Source: a virus. Taken from it: DNA of 20,846 bases. Every line of letters starts with the position of its first letter. The stretch's first letter is position 1. Of this stretch, positions 14,532 to 20,846 are shown in pieces. The DNA is taken from positions 1-20,846 of IMG/VR virus record IMGVR_UViG_3300025131_000526; one strand, given 5' to 3'. Position numbers and translations under genes: made by a program. Below the pieces are notes generated by a model that was given only the letters and a program-made list of their open reading frames with translations, was not told the origin of the DNA and searched no databases.

Positions 14532-15209
14532 CTAAGATCTAAACTTCAACAGCTTTTGTTCTATTATTTTGAGCCCTTTTCGAGCTTTTTTCTTAAGTGA
14601 TTTGGAACTTATAAATTTAACCCTAGTCTTGGAATAAAGATCTGTAAAATCGCTTATAAACCAATCAAATATTGCTGTATCTTTATTCTTTACAGCTGTA
14701 TCCATATCAAAAGCGTGTAATGTATAGAAATTAATTTTATGGTCTTTTAAATGCCAAAATATCTCCGGAGTTCCTCCTCTCCGTGAAATCTCCACCCCTG
14801 TTCCCGGAATATATGTTTTATATTCCGTAAGGGTTATCTTTTTATCTGAGCAATAATTATAAATAAATTTTAAGCACCTTCTAAGAGTATCAATACTCTC
14901 TTCACTATCCGGATCTTGTACTTCTCTATCTTTACAATATAACGAATAACATCTTATCGCTTTCCGTGTGTTAAAAAACGATATATCAAAATAATTATCT
15001 TTCCCGTATATCTTATATGGCGCAATAAAAAAGTCATTATAGTTAATATGTGTGTATTTAGATAACAGTAAATTAAGTTTCTTTAAAGCTACTTCATCCT
15101 TGCTTTCAATATTATCAAAATTCTGTCTTAACCTTACTGGTTTGTTTTTGGCTTTACGTGATGAATATAAGAAGCTATTATAGATAGACTTTTCCTTTTC
15201 ATTAATCAT
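14532..15209 (-). CDS. Conserved-looking hypothetical protein (225 aa) upstream of gp32
   Basis: This protein is basic and largely helical: KEKSIYNSFLYSSRKAKNKP at the start, then YNDFFIAPYKIYGKDNYFDI, TRKAIRCYSLYC, DTLRRCLKFIYNYC, a strand pair around EIFWHLKDHKINFYTLHAFD, and a Lys-rich C-terminus (SLKKKARKGLKIIEQKLLKF). Size and position beside gp32 recall the helicase loader gp59 of T4 (217 residues), but I see no diagnostic motif, so this remains a guess. It overlaps the preceding gene by 4 bp and is followed by gp32 after 16 bp. Confidence 0.7.
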   Translation of the reverse strand: MINEKEKSIYNSFLYSSRKAKNKPVRLRQNFDNIESKDEVALKKLNLLLSKYTHINYNDFFIAPYKIYGKDNYFDISFFNTRKAIRCYSLYCKDREVQDPDSEESIDTLRRCLKFIYNYCSDKKITLTEYKTYIPGTGVEISRRGGTPEIFWHLKDHKINFYTLHAFDMDTAVKNKDTAIFDWFISDFTDLYSKTRVKFISSKSLKKKARKGLKIIEQKLLKFRS

Positions 15210-15502
15210 AATTTAATGTCTGCATTCGAATTAAGGAACTTTGTAATATATTTCGATTTAGTAATCGAGGGTTCAAAGTCTATAAATAGTTTAACTACAT
15301 CAAAGTTAGTTTCAATGGTTAAGAGTTCTTTTAGAATATTTCTTAATTTCTCTTCCTGTAGGACTAATATGAAAATATTTTGAAAAGATAATTTTTTACC
15401 TTTTAATGAAGAACAAAAAGTACAAAAACATAATAATAAATGCTCAGTCTCTTCTTTAATAAGAGTATTAGATGGCGCTTTCGGTGTATTAATTATTAAC
15501 AT
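15206..15502 (-). CDS. Hypothetical helical protein (98 aa)
   Basis: The protein is mostly hydrophobic/helical, with Leu/Cys-rich LLLCFCTFCSSLKG (residues 22-35) and later helices (FILVLQEEKLRNILKELLTI; VVKLFIDF). The two halves have an internal similarity in style but no clear repeat. The Cys cluster CFCTFC could bind metal, or simply be buried. No family is recognised. It overlaps both neighbours (7 bp with the DHH gene, 4 bp with the next), so it is translated as part of the same run. Confidence 0.6.
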   Translation of the reverse strand: MLIINTPKAPSNTLIKEETEHLLLCFCTFCSSLKGKKLSFQNIFILVLQEEKLRNILKELLTIETNFDVVKLFIDFEPSITKSKYITKFLNSNADIKL

Positions 15503-16386
15503 AATTTAAATTGTTTGGCTAGAGTTGCAAACTGTTCTGTTAATTTACCCCCGGCTGAAGCTGCGTGACCGCCGCCTTGACATAGATTTTTAGCTAAAAT
15601 ACTTACATCTACATCACAACTTTTAGATCTTCTAAATGTAACTGCTTTAGCTTGTGAGTTGACTACTATACCGATATCAGCATTATACTTTTTAATTAAA
15701 AAATGAGCTAATTCACCAACTGCATAATTAGCAAATGTTGCTACTACATTATACCCCTTTATCTGACCTTTGAATATATCATTATTTTCAATTTGGTCTT
15801 TAAATTTTTTAAAAAATAATTTAATAGCATTTTTTTCATAAACAGTAAAGTCTCTAAACCCATCTGAAAATGCTGAAATAAACTTTTCGGTTTTTGGGGT
15901 GTTTAGAGTATAATAAATAGCATTTAATTTAAGGGACTCTTTGTATTGTGTGTTATACCAATCATATGTACCAATATACTCAATTAGTAACAATTGCTTA
16001 TCAGTTAAATAAGTATACAAATGGTCTCCAAACGTATCAATAATTAAATCAACAGTTGACCTATAACCATGGTCCGGGGCTCCCTTTAAGATAGCTTTGG
16101 CTTTTTTATATAAGTGTTTATTTTTAATGTGGTCTTTATGTGTATCGATAACAACAACATTATCTCTATCAACTAACCTAATTTGTTCCGGTGTTAAGTT
16201 TAAATCAACGATAAAAATTCTATCGTAATGATCTAATGTCTGTAGAGCTCCCTTAAACCTACCTGTAATAGTATATTCTGAAACATCATTAATGTTAAAT
16301 ATCTTTGCATCTTTATACAGCCACTTTAATACGAGAGCTGACCCCGCTCCGTGTAAATCAGTATCTGTCCATACTTGAATATTCAC
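15496..16386 (-). CDS. DHH-family phosphoesterase
   Basis: About 296 residues. The start could be GTG 16389 or GTG 16386; 16386 leaves a 6-nt gap after the TATAAATA octamer, like the other genes, and is preferred. Numbering from 16386, the N-terminal DHH domain shows motif I WTDTDLHGAGSA (D8, D10), motif II IVDLNL (D61), and motif III IDTHKDH (D81, H83), in which DTH stands where the family name motif DHH is usual. The C-terminal DHHA1 domain has the RNA/nucleotide-binding GGGHAASAGG (271-280). Relatives include NrnA/NrnB oligoribonucleases and RecJ. The likely role is hydrolysis of short RNA/DNA oligonucleotides or pAp during genome breakdown and replication; the true substrate is unknown. 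Confidence 0.8.
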   Translation of the reverse strand: MNIQVWTDTDLHGAGSALVLKWLYKDAKIFNINDVSEYTITGRFKGALQTLDHYDRIFIVDLNLTPEQIRLVDRDNVVVIDTHKDHIKNKHLYKKAKAILKGAPDHGYRSTVDLIIDTFGDHLYTYLTDKQLLLIEYIGTYDWYNTQYKESLKLNAIYYTLNTPKTEKFISAFSDGFRDFTVYEKNAIKLFFKKFKDQIENNDIFKGQIKGYNVVATFANYAVGELAHFLIKKYNADIGIVVNSQAKAVTFRRSKSCDVDVSILAKNLCQGGGHAASAGGKLTEQFATLAKQFKLC

Positions 16387-16392
16387 CACAAT

Positions 16393-16400
16393 TATTTATA
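16393..16400 (-). promoter_or_regulatory. Perfect late-promoter-like TATAAATA
   Basis: An exact match to the T4 late consensus, on the minus strand, in the 20-bp gap between helicase and DHH genes. It ends 3 nt before GTG 16389 and 6 nt before GTG 16386. Confidence 0.6.
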
Positions 16401-16409
16401 AAAAGTTCC

Positions 16410-17717
16410 CTATGATGCAAGCCCAGCTAAAACATTAAGAGTTTCATCACCGTCATCTTCAAATTCAATATCATCAGCTTCTTCAATAGTAAGTGTAGAA
16501 TAATCTATTCGCATTGCTTGTGTCATGCCGCGTGGACCGTATCTGTTTTTCATCATACCTAATCTAATAATTCCTAATTCCCTGTCTTCCTCGTTTTGAT
16601 AGATAGATACGATAACATCTGCAGTTGCTGCAAGACCTATAGATTCAGATATAGTAGCAAGATCAGGATTATCTTGATCAAACCCCGCTCTATTTAATTG
16701 CGTTGCAGAAATAATAGGACATTCAAACAAATAACTCATAGCACGGACTTGCTCCGTTACATGTTTAATTCTTTCATATGAATTATTACCCATTGTAGAG
16801 TGCATTAAGTTGAGATAGTCTAAAATAATTGCATCCAGCTTAATACCCTGTTCTTGAAACTTCTTGATAAAGCCTTTTAGTTGACCGGGTGTAATTGTCG
16901 AGGGAGGAAACTCTTTAATAAAAATTTTACCCTCTTCACCTTTAATTGCTTGCTTAATAGCTGGGGTATTACCTACCATTTCCTTCATCGGCACCTTCGT
17001 TACATTAGAACAAATTCGTCTCGCATAAAGTAATTCTGACATTTCGAGAGTTATTAACAGTACATTCTTACCTTCTTTAGCAATATTATGAGCTACATTA
17101 CCTAAAAAGATAGACTTACCAATATTCGTTTCACCAGCAAAAACATATAATGATTTACCGGCTTCAAGGAAACCACCATCCAAACAACCATCTAACCATT
17201 CCCATTTACTCGGAATATGTCTCTCAACCGAATTTATATCATCAATAAGAGTGTCAATATTGGTATATAAGTCTAATCCGAGGTCAGTTACTAGGTTAAT
17301 ATTACACGACTTTTCAAATTTATCTAATACATCTGATGTATCAACCTTTCCGCTTGATACGTCTTCAGCAACATTAAGCATTGTATGATAAACAGCTTTT
17401 TCTTTGAGAAATTGTTCTGTATTATCGTAGAGTTCTTCTTTATCTAAATTTTTATCAATATCATTGAACGTGTTAACTAGCCTCTTAAAGGAACTTTTTT
17501 GTTCATCAGAAACTAGATATGACTTAATTTCTGTTACTGTAGGTAGTTTATTACGTTTTTCAGAAAAGTCTTTAACTATAGCAAAAATACTTGCTATAGC
17601 TTTATTTTTAAAGTATTCAGGTTGAACAAAGTCAGCAATTGAAGCAAGATAGGTTCCATCTGTTAACGACTTATAAATAAGAACGTTTTCAAAATAATCT
17701 AAGTCTAGCTTGCTCAC
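16410..17717 (-). CDS. Replicative DNA helicase (T4 gp41 / DnaB-like)
   Basis: The 435-residue protein has an N-terminal helical domain and a RecA-type motor. Visible motifs are Walker A GETNIGKS (195-202), the catalytic-glutamate region LITLEMSE (E225), Walker B LDAIILDYLNLM (D300) and the sensor strand PIISATQLNRAGFD (Q340). The motor is preceded by the DnaB-type entry IPSKWEWLDGCLDGGFLEAGKSLYV. It unwinds the fork as a hexamer with the gp61-type primase. Start is GTG 17717, since the N-terminus SKLDLDYFENVLIYKSL reads as a proper first helix. The acidic C-terminal tail (DDIEFEDDGDE) may contact partners. It follows the glycosyltransferase after 19 bp. Confidence 0.93.
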   Translation of the reverse strand: MSKLDLDYFENVLIYKSLTDGTYLASIADFVQPEYFKNKAIASIFAIVKDFSEKRNKLPTVTEIKSYLVSDEQKSSFKRLVNTFNDIDKNLDKEELYDNTEQFLKEKAVYHTMLNVAEDVSSGKVDTSDVLDKFEKSCNINLVTDLGLDLYTNIDTLIDDINSVERHIPSKWEWLDGCLDGGFLEAGKSLYVFAGETNIGKSIFLGNVAHNIAKEGKNVLLITLEMSELLYARRICSNVTKVPMKEMVGNTPAIKQAIKGEEGKIFIKEFPPSTITPGQLKGFIKKFQEQGIKLDAIILDYLNLMHSTMGNNSYERIKHVTEQVRAMSYLFECPIISATQLNRAGFDQDNPDLATISESIGLAATADVIVSIYQNEEDRELGIIRLGMMKNRYGPRGMTQAMRIDYSTLTIEEADDIEFEDDGDETLNVLAGLAS

Positions 17718-17736
17718 ACTTTAATGGTATTATAAT

Positions 17737-18384
17737 TTATTTTGTTTTCCACTTATCGAGAAACCACTCGCTTCCTCTCTTAAATTCTTCTGTCACTTGA
17801 CTAAGTCCAGGTGATTGATGTGTAATTAAAATATCACCTACACCAAGTTTAAATCCAGCCTTATGACATTGCATAGAATAGTCTAAATCATAAAGATGCC
17901 ATTTCGAAGGGCAAGATTCATCAAATCTAATTTTTTTAAATACCTTACGGCTAATAGCTAAAAATACACCATCAAGTAATACTACTCTTTTTGGATAACA
18001 ACCAAAAGCAGTCATGTGTTTTTCTTTTTCGTCGCCATGTGCTACGGCGCCATGAAGATTTCCGGATCCAAATCCACCGCCCATTATATGCCAAAGAGCA
18101 GGACTTTGTAATTTAACTTGTGTTGTACCAGCTACCCCCACAACGTCAAACTTTTGTAATAGTGGTTGTAGTTTTTCTTCAGAATAATTTTCTAAAATAA
18201 CATCATCATGAACGAGAATAAGGCAATCCATATTTTCTTTAATTGCAAAGTCAATAGCTTTGTTATAACACTTTGCAAGAGATTTAGTATTGTTTTCTTG
18301 GATCCATACAAATTGATCAGTCGTATTGTACAAGGTAGTTGCTTCTTTTTTACCTTGTGATGGTGCAAATATAAACGTTTTCAT
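17737..18384 (-). CDS. Glycosyltransferase, GT-A fold family 2-like
   Basis: The 215-residue protein has a nucleotide-sugar site around LILVHDDVIL (H59, D60, D61), a VVGVAGTTQV loop (81-90), an acceptor loop GGGFGSGNLHGAVAHGD, VLLDGVFLAI (D138), the WHLYDLDYSMQCHKAGF segment (D166, D168) and H189 in ITHQSPG. This order fits the short 'glycosyltransferase like family 2' proteins common in phages and polysaccharide loci. The acceptor is unknown. Its ATG overlaps the amidotransferase stop by 4 bp (ATGA), and the helicase follows. Location in the replication block rather than beside tail genes makes DNA or nucleotide modification worth considering; this is inference only. Confidence 0.75.
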   Translation of the reverse strand: MKTFIFAPSQGKKEATTLYNTTDQFVWIQENNTKSLAKCYNKAIDFAIKENMDCLILVHDDVILENYSEEKLQPLLQKFDVVGVAGTTQVKLQSPALWHIMGGGFGSGNLHGAVAHGDEKEKHMTAFGCYPKRVVLLDGVFLAISRKVFKKIRFDESCPSKWHLYDLDYSMQCHKAGFKLGVGDILITHQSPGLSQVTEEFKRGSEWFLDKWKTK

Positions 18385-19058
18385 ATAAACGAAAATGGAG
18401 AATCAGATTTAAACGTTCCAGCTTTGTTCCATCTCTTAGTTTTAGTATTTAATTTCATTATAACTCCTTCAGAAAGTTCCTTAAACCCGTCGCCGCCTAA
18501 AGTAGAATAGTCACCTTTATTGTTATAATGTAATATCGAACCAGATCTTGCTAAGAAAACTTCATTTGTATCATAAAATATAATACTTAAAGCATACGTA
18601 CCAGATAAACGCTCTAATGTTTTCTTTATAATAGTAATCGGATTAACAATTAATTTACCTGTATCATATTCTTTTTGCGTAAAATATTCTAATAAGTTAA
18701 CAATAACAGCAGTATCTATACTATTTGTCAAATGCCCACAATACTTCTTTTTAAGTTTTTTGTGGTTAGTTAAGACACCGTTATGTGTAATACACCATGA
18801 TAGTGTTTCAAAAGGATGTGATGTATGATAATCCCACGTTCTTTTAGCCGACGTAGGTGCTTGTACATGACCTAAAAAATATGTAGCGGTTGGTTCGTAT
18901 GTATATTTATCAAAATCTATGTTACCTCTTTTTTTTCGTATAAACTGATCATCTCTTGCTAAACCAATTATACTACTAGCAAAATTACCTCTCTGTTTAT
19001 TTGCTTCATACAACACCTCAAACATTGACTTATCATATGATCCAAAAATAGCACACAT
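18381..19058 (-). CDS. Stand-alone class II glutamine amidotransferase (Ntn hydrolase)
   Basis: The frame is open further upstream, but ATG 19058 is chosen because it gives MCAIFGSY, placing the catalytic Cys at position 2, as Ntn-type glutaminases need. Other family features are LGHVQAPTS (63-71), SHPFETLSW (80-88), THNGVLTNH (N93, G94 oxyanion site) and NSIDTAVI (D115), then LSGTYALSII and FLARSGSIL. The Arg usual after GH in GlmS-type proteins is Gln here. At 225 residues it is only the glutaminase half, with no synthase, isomerase or QueC domain attached, so the ammonia must go to a separate partner. It is coupled by ATGA overlap to the glycosyltransferase. Amidation or amination of a sugar or nucleotide is plausible. 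Confidence 0.82.
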   Translation of the reverse strand: MCAIFGSYDKSMFEVLYEANKQRGNFASSIIGLARDDQFIRKKRGNIDFDKYTYEPTATYFLGHVQAPTSAKRTWDYHTSHPFETLSWCITHNGVLTNHKKLKKKYCGHLTNSIDTAVIVNLLEYFTQKEYDTGKLIVNPITIIKKTLERLSGTYALSIIFYDTNEVFLARSGSILHYNNKGDYSTLGGDGFKELSEGVIMKLNTKTKRWNKAGTFKSDSPFSFI

Positions 19059-19096
19059 AACGTATATTAATATAAAGACGTTATTATTCAATGAGA

Positions 19097-19549
19097 TTAT
19101 TTTTCCCAGTCAAACTTAACCCCAGGTTCCCACATATATGAATTGTCTACATATCGACTACGTATATCATCTGGGCCTTTAGCCCTTGTTTTTTCATCTA
19201 TACGACGCATGCGGAGTTCGTACGAGGTTGGTTCTCCTACAGGATCACGAAACTCTTTAGGTACCCTCCAAAATAAATCAATATTACCGTATCTCTTATC
19301 TTTTGCTAAAGAAAAATCCGGATAATCGACACCATCAATAGTATACCACTTTTTCTTTTTCTTTTTGGGCTTTTCAATCCCGAACCCACTTAGTGTTTTC
19401 TTTCCTAATCCTCTAACCTTAAATAAATCATTATTATTTCTAAAGGGCCGCATCCCCATAATACGTTTAGATGTGGTCCTTCCGACTCCAGATAGATTAC
19501 ACAGCTCCTTTTCAGTCATTTCATTAAAATCTTTATAATTCAGCTTCAT
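19097..19549 (-). CDS. Helix-hairpin-helix DNA-binding protein
   Basis: The 150-residue protein starts with a ComEA-like pair of helix-hairpin-helix motifs: LCNLSGVGRTTSKRIM (16-31) and LFKVRGLGKKTLSGFGI (42-58), with GVG and GLG hairpins that grip the DNA backbone. A run of six Lys (61-67) follows, then a C-terminal domain of unknown type rich in Trp, Arg and Tyr (IDLFWRVPKEFRDPVGEPTS; YMWEPGVKFDWEK). It is the first gene of the leftward block, 38 bp ahead of the amidotransferase and divergent from the partial gene at 19567. Non-specific DNA binding is likely; the C-terminal part may set its real function, which is not recognised. Confidence 0.75.
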   Translation of the reverse strand: MKLNYKDFNEMTEKELCNLSGVGRTTSKRIMGMRPFRNNNDLFKVRGLGKKTLSGFGIEKPKKKKKKWYTIDGVDYPDFSLAKDKRYGNIDLFWRVPKEFRDPVGEPTSYELRMRRIDEKTRAKGPDDIRSRYVDNSYMWEPGVKFDWEK

Positions 19550-19552
19550 AGG

Positions 19553-19560
19553 TATAAATA
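19553..19560 (+). promoter_or_regulatory. Perfect late-promoter-like TATAAATA
   Basis: An exact T4 late consensus in the 17-bp divergent gap, ending 6 nt before ATG 19567 (spacer TATTAT). A transcript started at the usual T4 late distance would begin at or one base before the start codon. Confidence 0.65.
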
Positions 19561-19566
19561 TATTAT

Positions 19567-20846
19567 ATGAGTTCCTTCGACTATACCGACAATTTTAGTG
19601 ACTTTAGTGATTTAATCAACAGAGCAGAAGTTCTTACAGAAGCGCGCAAGTATGGAGAATACCATCAATCTCTCGGTGGTGTTAGAAAAAAGATAGCTGC
19701 AGCTGGGTTGAATTCACCTACTCTAGACACTATTTCCTTTATTAGAACACTATTATTTAATTTAGGTATTATCAGTCATGACGAAATGCTTGCAGCAAAA
19801 AAGGGGGGTATAAAGGACAAAGGAAACAGTTTATTAGCACTACTAGATTCAAATAAAAAAAAGATTGATGGTAAGATAGATGAAATCGTGGCGAGGGTAG
19901 AGACGGACCTTCCAGACTATATAGCTGGAGCTGGCACTAATAGAGGTAGAGAAGAAAAATACGCGGCCCAGGCTCAAAAAATTGCTCAAAAGCTCGCAAG
20001 AGATATTAGATCGGGTGAAGATGTAGGAGATGCAGTAGAAACAACAATAGATTTGACAACAGGGGGAGGTATGGTTGATGATATGAACCTTGCCAGTGCT
20101 GGTGAACAAATAGATAAGATAATATCACAAGACCCAACCACGTTTATCGAGATTAGAATTAAAGATGCTGATCGTGCTGAAGATGTTAGTAAAATAGTTT
20201 CGAAGTTTGCTGATAAAGACGGTGTTGAGGTTACCGGTAATATTATTCAATTTAGTATTGATCCAGATATACCACTCGCTATAGCAGCAAAAAATCTAGC
20301 TTTAAACGGAAAAGAGCATGAAATTGAAGCTGCATTAAAAGGGGAGGTTGATAAGATTAGTGATAGTGTAGTTATTTTACATCTGCCGGCAGATGTTAAA
20401 GATCGAGCTGATGAAGATTTCGAAGAGGACATGTATGGTACAGAAGGTGATGAGAGTTATGGTGCTGAAGAAAATGAGGTAAGTGAGCCTGAGGTGGATG
20501 AAGAGGATGGTAACTGGATTCAAAAAGCTGTTGATCCGGAACATGAGGGATATTGTACGCCTATGTCTAAGCCAACTTGCACACCAAGACGAAAAGCTTT
20601 AGCTAGAACATTTAAGAAAATGGGAGAAGAAAGAAAAGAAGAAGGTCAGGAGGAGCTTGACCACTTTTTAACTAAAGAGCAGCCAGAAGATTATATACCG
20701 TCACCTGATTATGAGGATGTTTTAAATGATCTTGTTAACAAAGATAAGAAAGAGCATGCACTAAAGAAATTAAATGGTGACGGTGAACGGCATCGACACA
20801 GTCCAATGCTCGACTCTTATCAGACTAGTACTGCAGGTTATCTTAC
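19567..20846 (+). CDS. Large acidic phage protein with C-terminal WIQKAV motif, 3' partial
   Basis: The frame from ATG 19567 stays open to the window edge (426 codons). It begins MSSFDYTDNFSDFSDLINRA. Next come a helical region (about 20-75), a Lys-rich coiled segment, a region with alternating strands (TTFIEIRIKDADRAEDVSKI; VEVTGNIIQFSIDPD), a very acidic linker (FEEDMYGTEGDESYGAEENE), and from residue 317 a compact motif WIQKAVDPEHEGYC followed by TCTPRRKALARTFKKMG. That motif recurs, in my recollection, as a tag at the ends of different marine phage proteins. Neither whole-protein family nor function is recognised; a scaffold, virion or assembly role would fit the late-type promoter. The stop lies outside the window. 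Confidence 0.7.
   Translation, partial: MSSFDYTDNFSDFSDLINRAEVLTEARKYGEYHQSLGGVRKKIAAAGLNSPTLDTISFIRTLLFNLGIISHDEMLAAKKGGIKDKGNSLLALLDSNKKKIDGKIDEIVARVETDLPDYIAGAGTNRGREEKYAAQAQKIAQKLARDIRSGEDVGDAVETTIDLTTGGGMVDDMNLASAGEQIDKIISQDPTTFIEIRIKDADRAEDVSKIVSKFADKDGVEVTGNIIQFSIDPDIPLAIAAKNLALNGKEHEIEAALKGEVDKISDSVVILHLPADVKDRADEDFEEDMYGTEGDESYGAEENEVSEPEVDEEDGNWIQKAVDPEHEGYCTPMSKPTCTPRRKALARTFKKMGEERKEEGQEELDHFLTKEQPEDYIPSPDYEDVLNDLVNKDKKEHALKKLNGDGERHRHSPMLDSYQTSTAGYL

Noticed and set aside
14532-15209. Calling the gene upstream of gp32 a gp59 helicase loader
   Set aside because: Position and size fit, but no sequence motif supports it, so it is left as hypothetical.
19059-19091. Upstream start for the amidotransferase (adds NNNVFILIYV)
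   Set aside because: Class II glutaminases need the catalytic Cys right after the initiator Met, which only ATG 19058 gives.

Overview
The window is part of the genome of a tailed phage of the T4-like (myovirus) kind, probably marine and infecting a low-GC host. The evidence is a T4-type replication set on one strand: gp32-like ssDNA-binding protein, gp45-like sliding clamp, DnaB/gp41-like helicase, gp61-like primase and a T4 RNase H-like 5'-3' exonuclease. Further support comes from a tail-collar/fibre cluster, very dense packing (ATGA overlaps, almost no gap above 40 bp), AT-rich codon use and TATAAATA-like late-promoter octamers. No rRNA, tRNA, integrase, transposase or CRISPR array was seen. 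The exact phage group and host cannot be fixed from the sequence alone.

Region 1 (1-8256, + strand) is a host-recognition cluster. It holds the end of a tail-collar/glycine-rich fibre protein, two small unknown genes, a lectin-like beta-sandwich protein, and a 1526-residue multidomain fibre. That fibre combines Pro/Thr linkers, a right-handed beta-helix, a coiled coil, an apparent trypsin-like serine protease domain, duplicated repeats and Gly/Pro-rich tracts. A family 2-like glycosyltransferase closes the cluster.

Region 2 (8257-9271, - strand) has three small unknown genes, one a two-helix membrane protein with a zinc ribbon. A 32-bp gap with two back-to-back octamers separates them from a single + strand gene (9304-9738). 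That gene's terminator hairpin lies inside the convergent primase gene.

Region 3 (9720-19549, - strand, transcribed right to left) is the replication/metabolism block. In transcription order it reads: HhH DNA-binding protein, stand-alone class II glutamine amidotransferase, glycosyltransferase, replicative helicase, DHH phosphoesterase, two unknowns, gp32, a Pro/Gln-rich small protein, sliding clamp, three small unknowns, 5'-3' exonuclease and primase. Overlaps suggest translational coupling. The helicase, primase, SSB, clamp and exonuclease would form most of a T4-style replisome; polymerase and clamp loader are not in the window.

Region 4 (19567-end, + strand) is the start of a large acidic protein, cut by the window edge, behind a perfect TATAAATA.

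The most notable points are the protease domain inside the giant fibre, late-promoter octamers that end only 5-6 nt before start codons (implying leaderless transcripts), a terminator encoded within the primase reading frame on the opposite strand, and the coupled amidotransferase-glycosyltransferase pair next to a DNA-binding protein.
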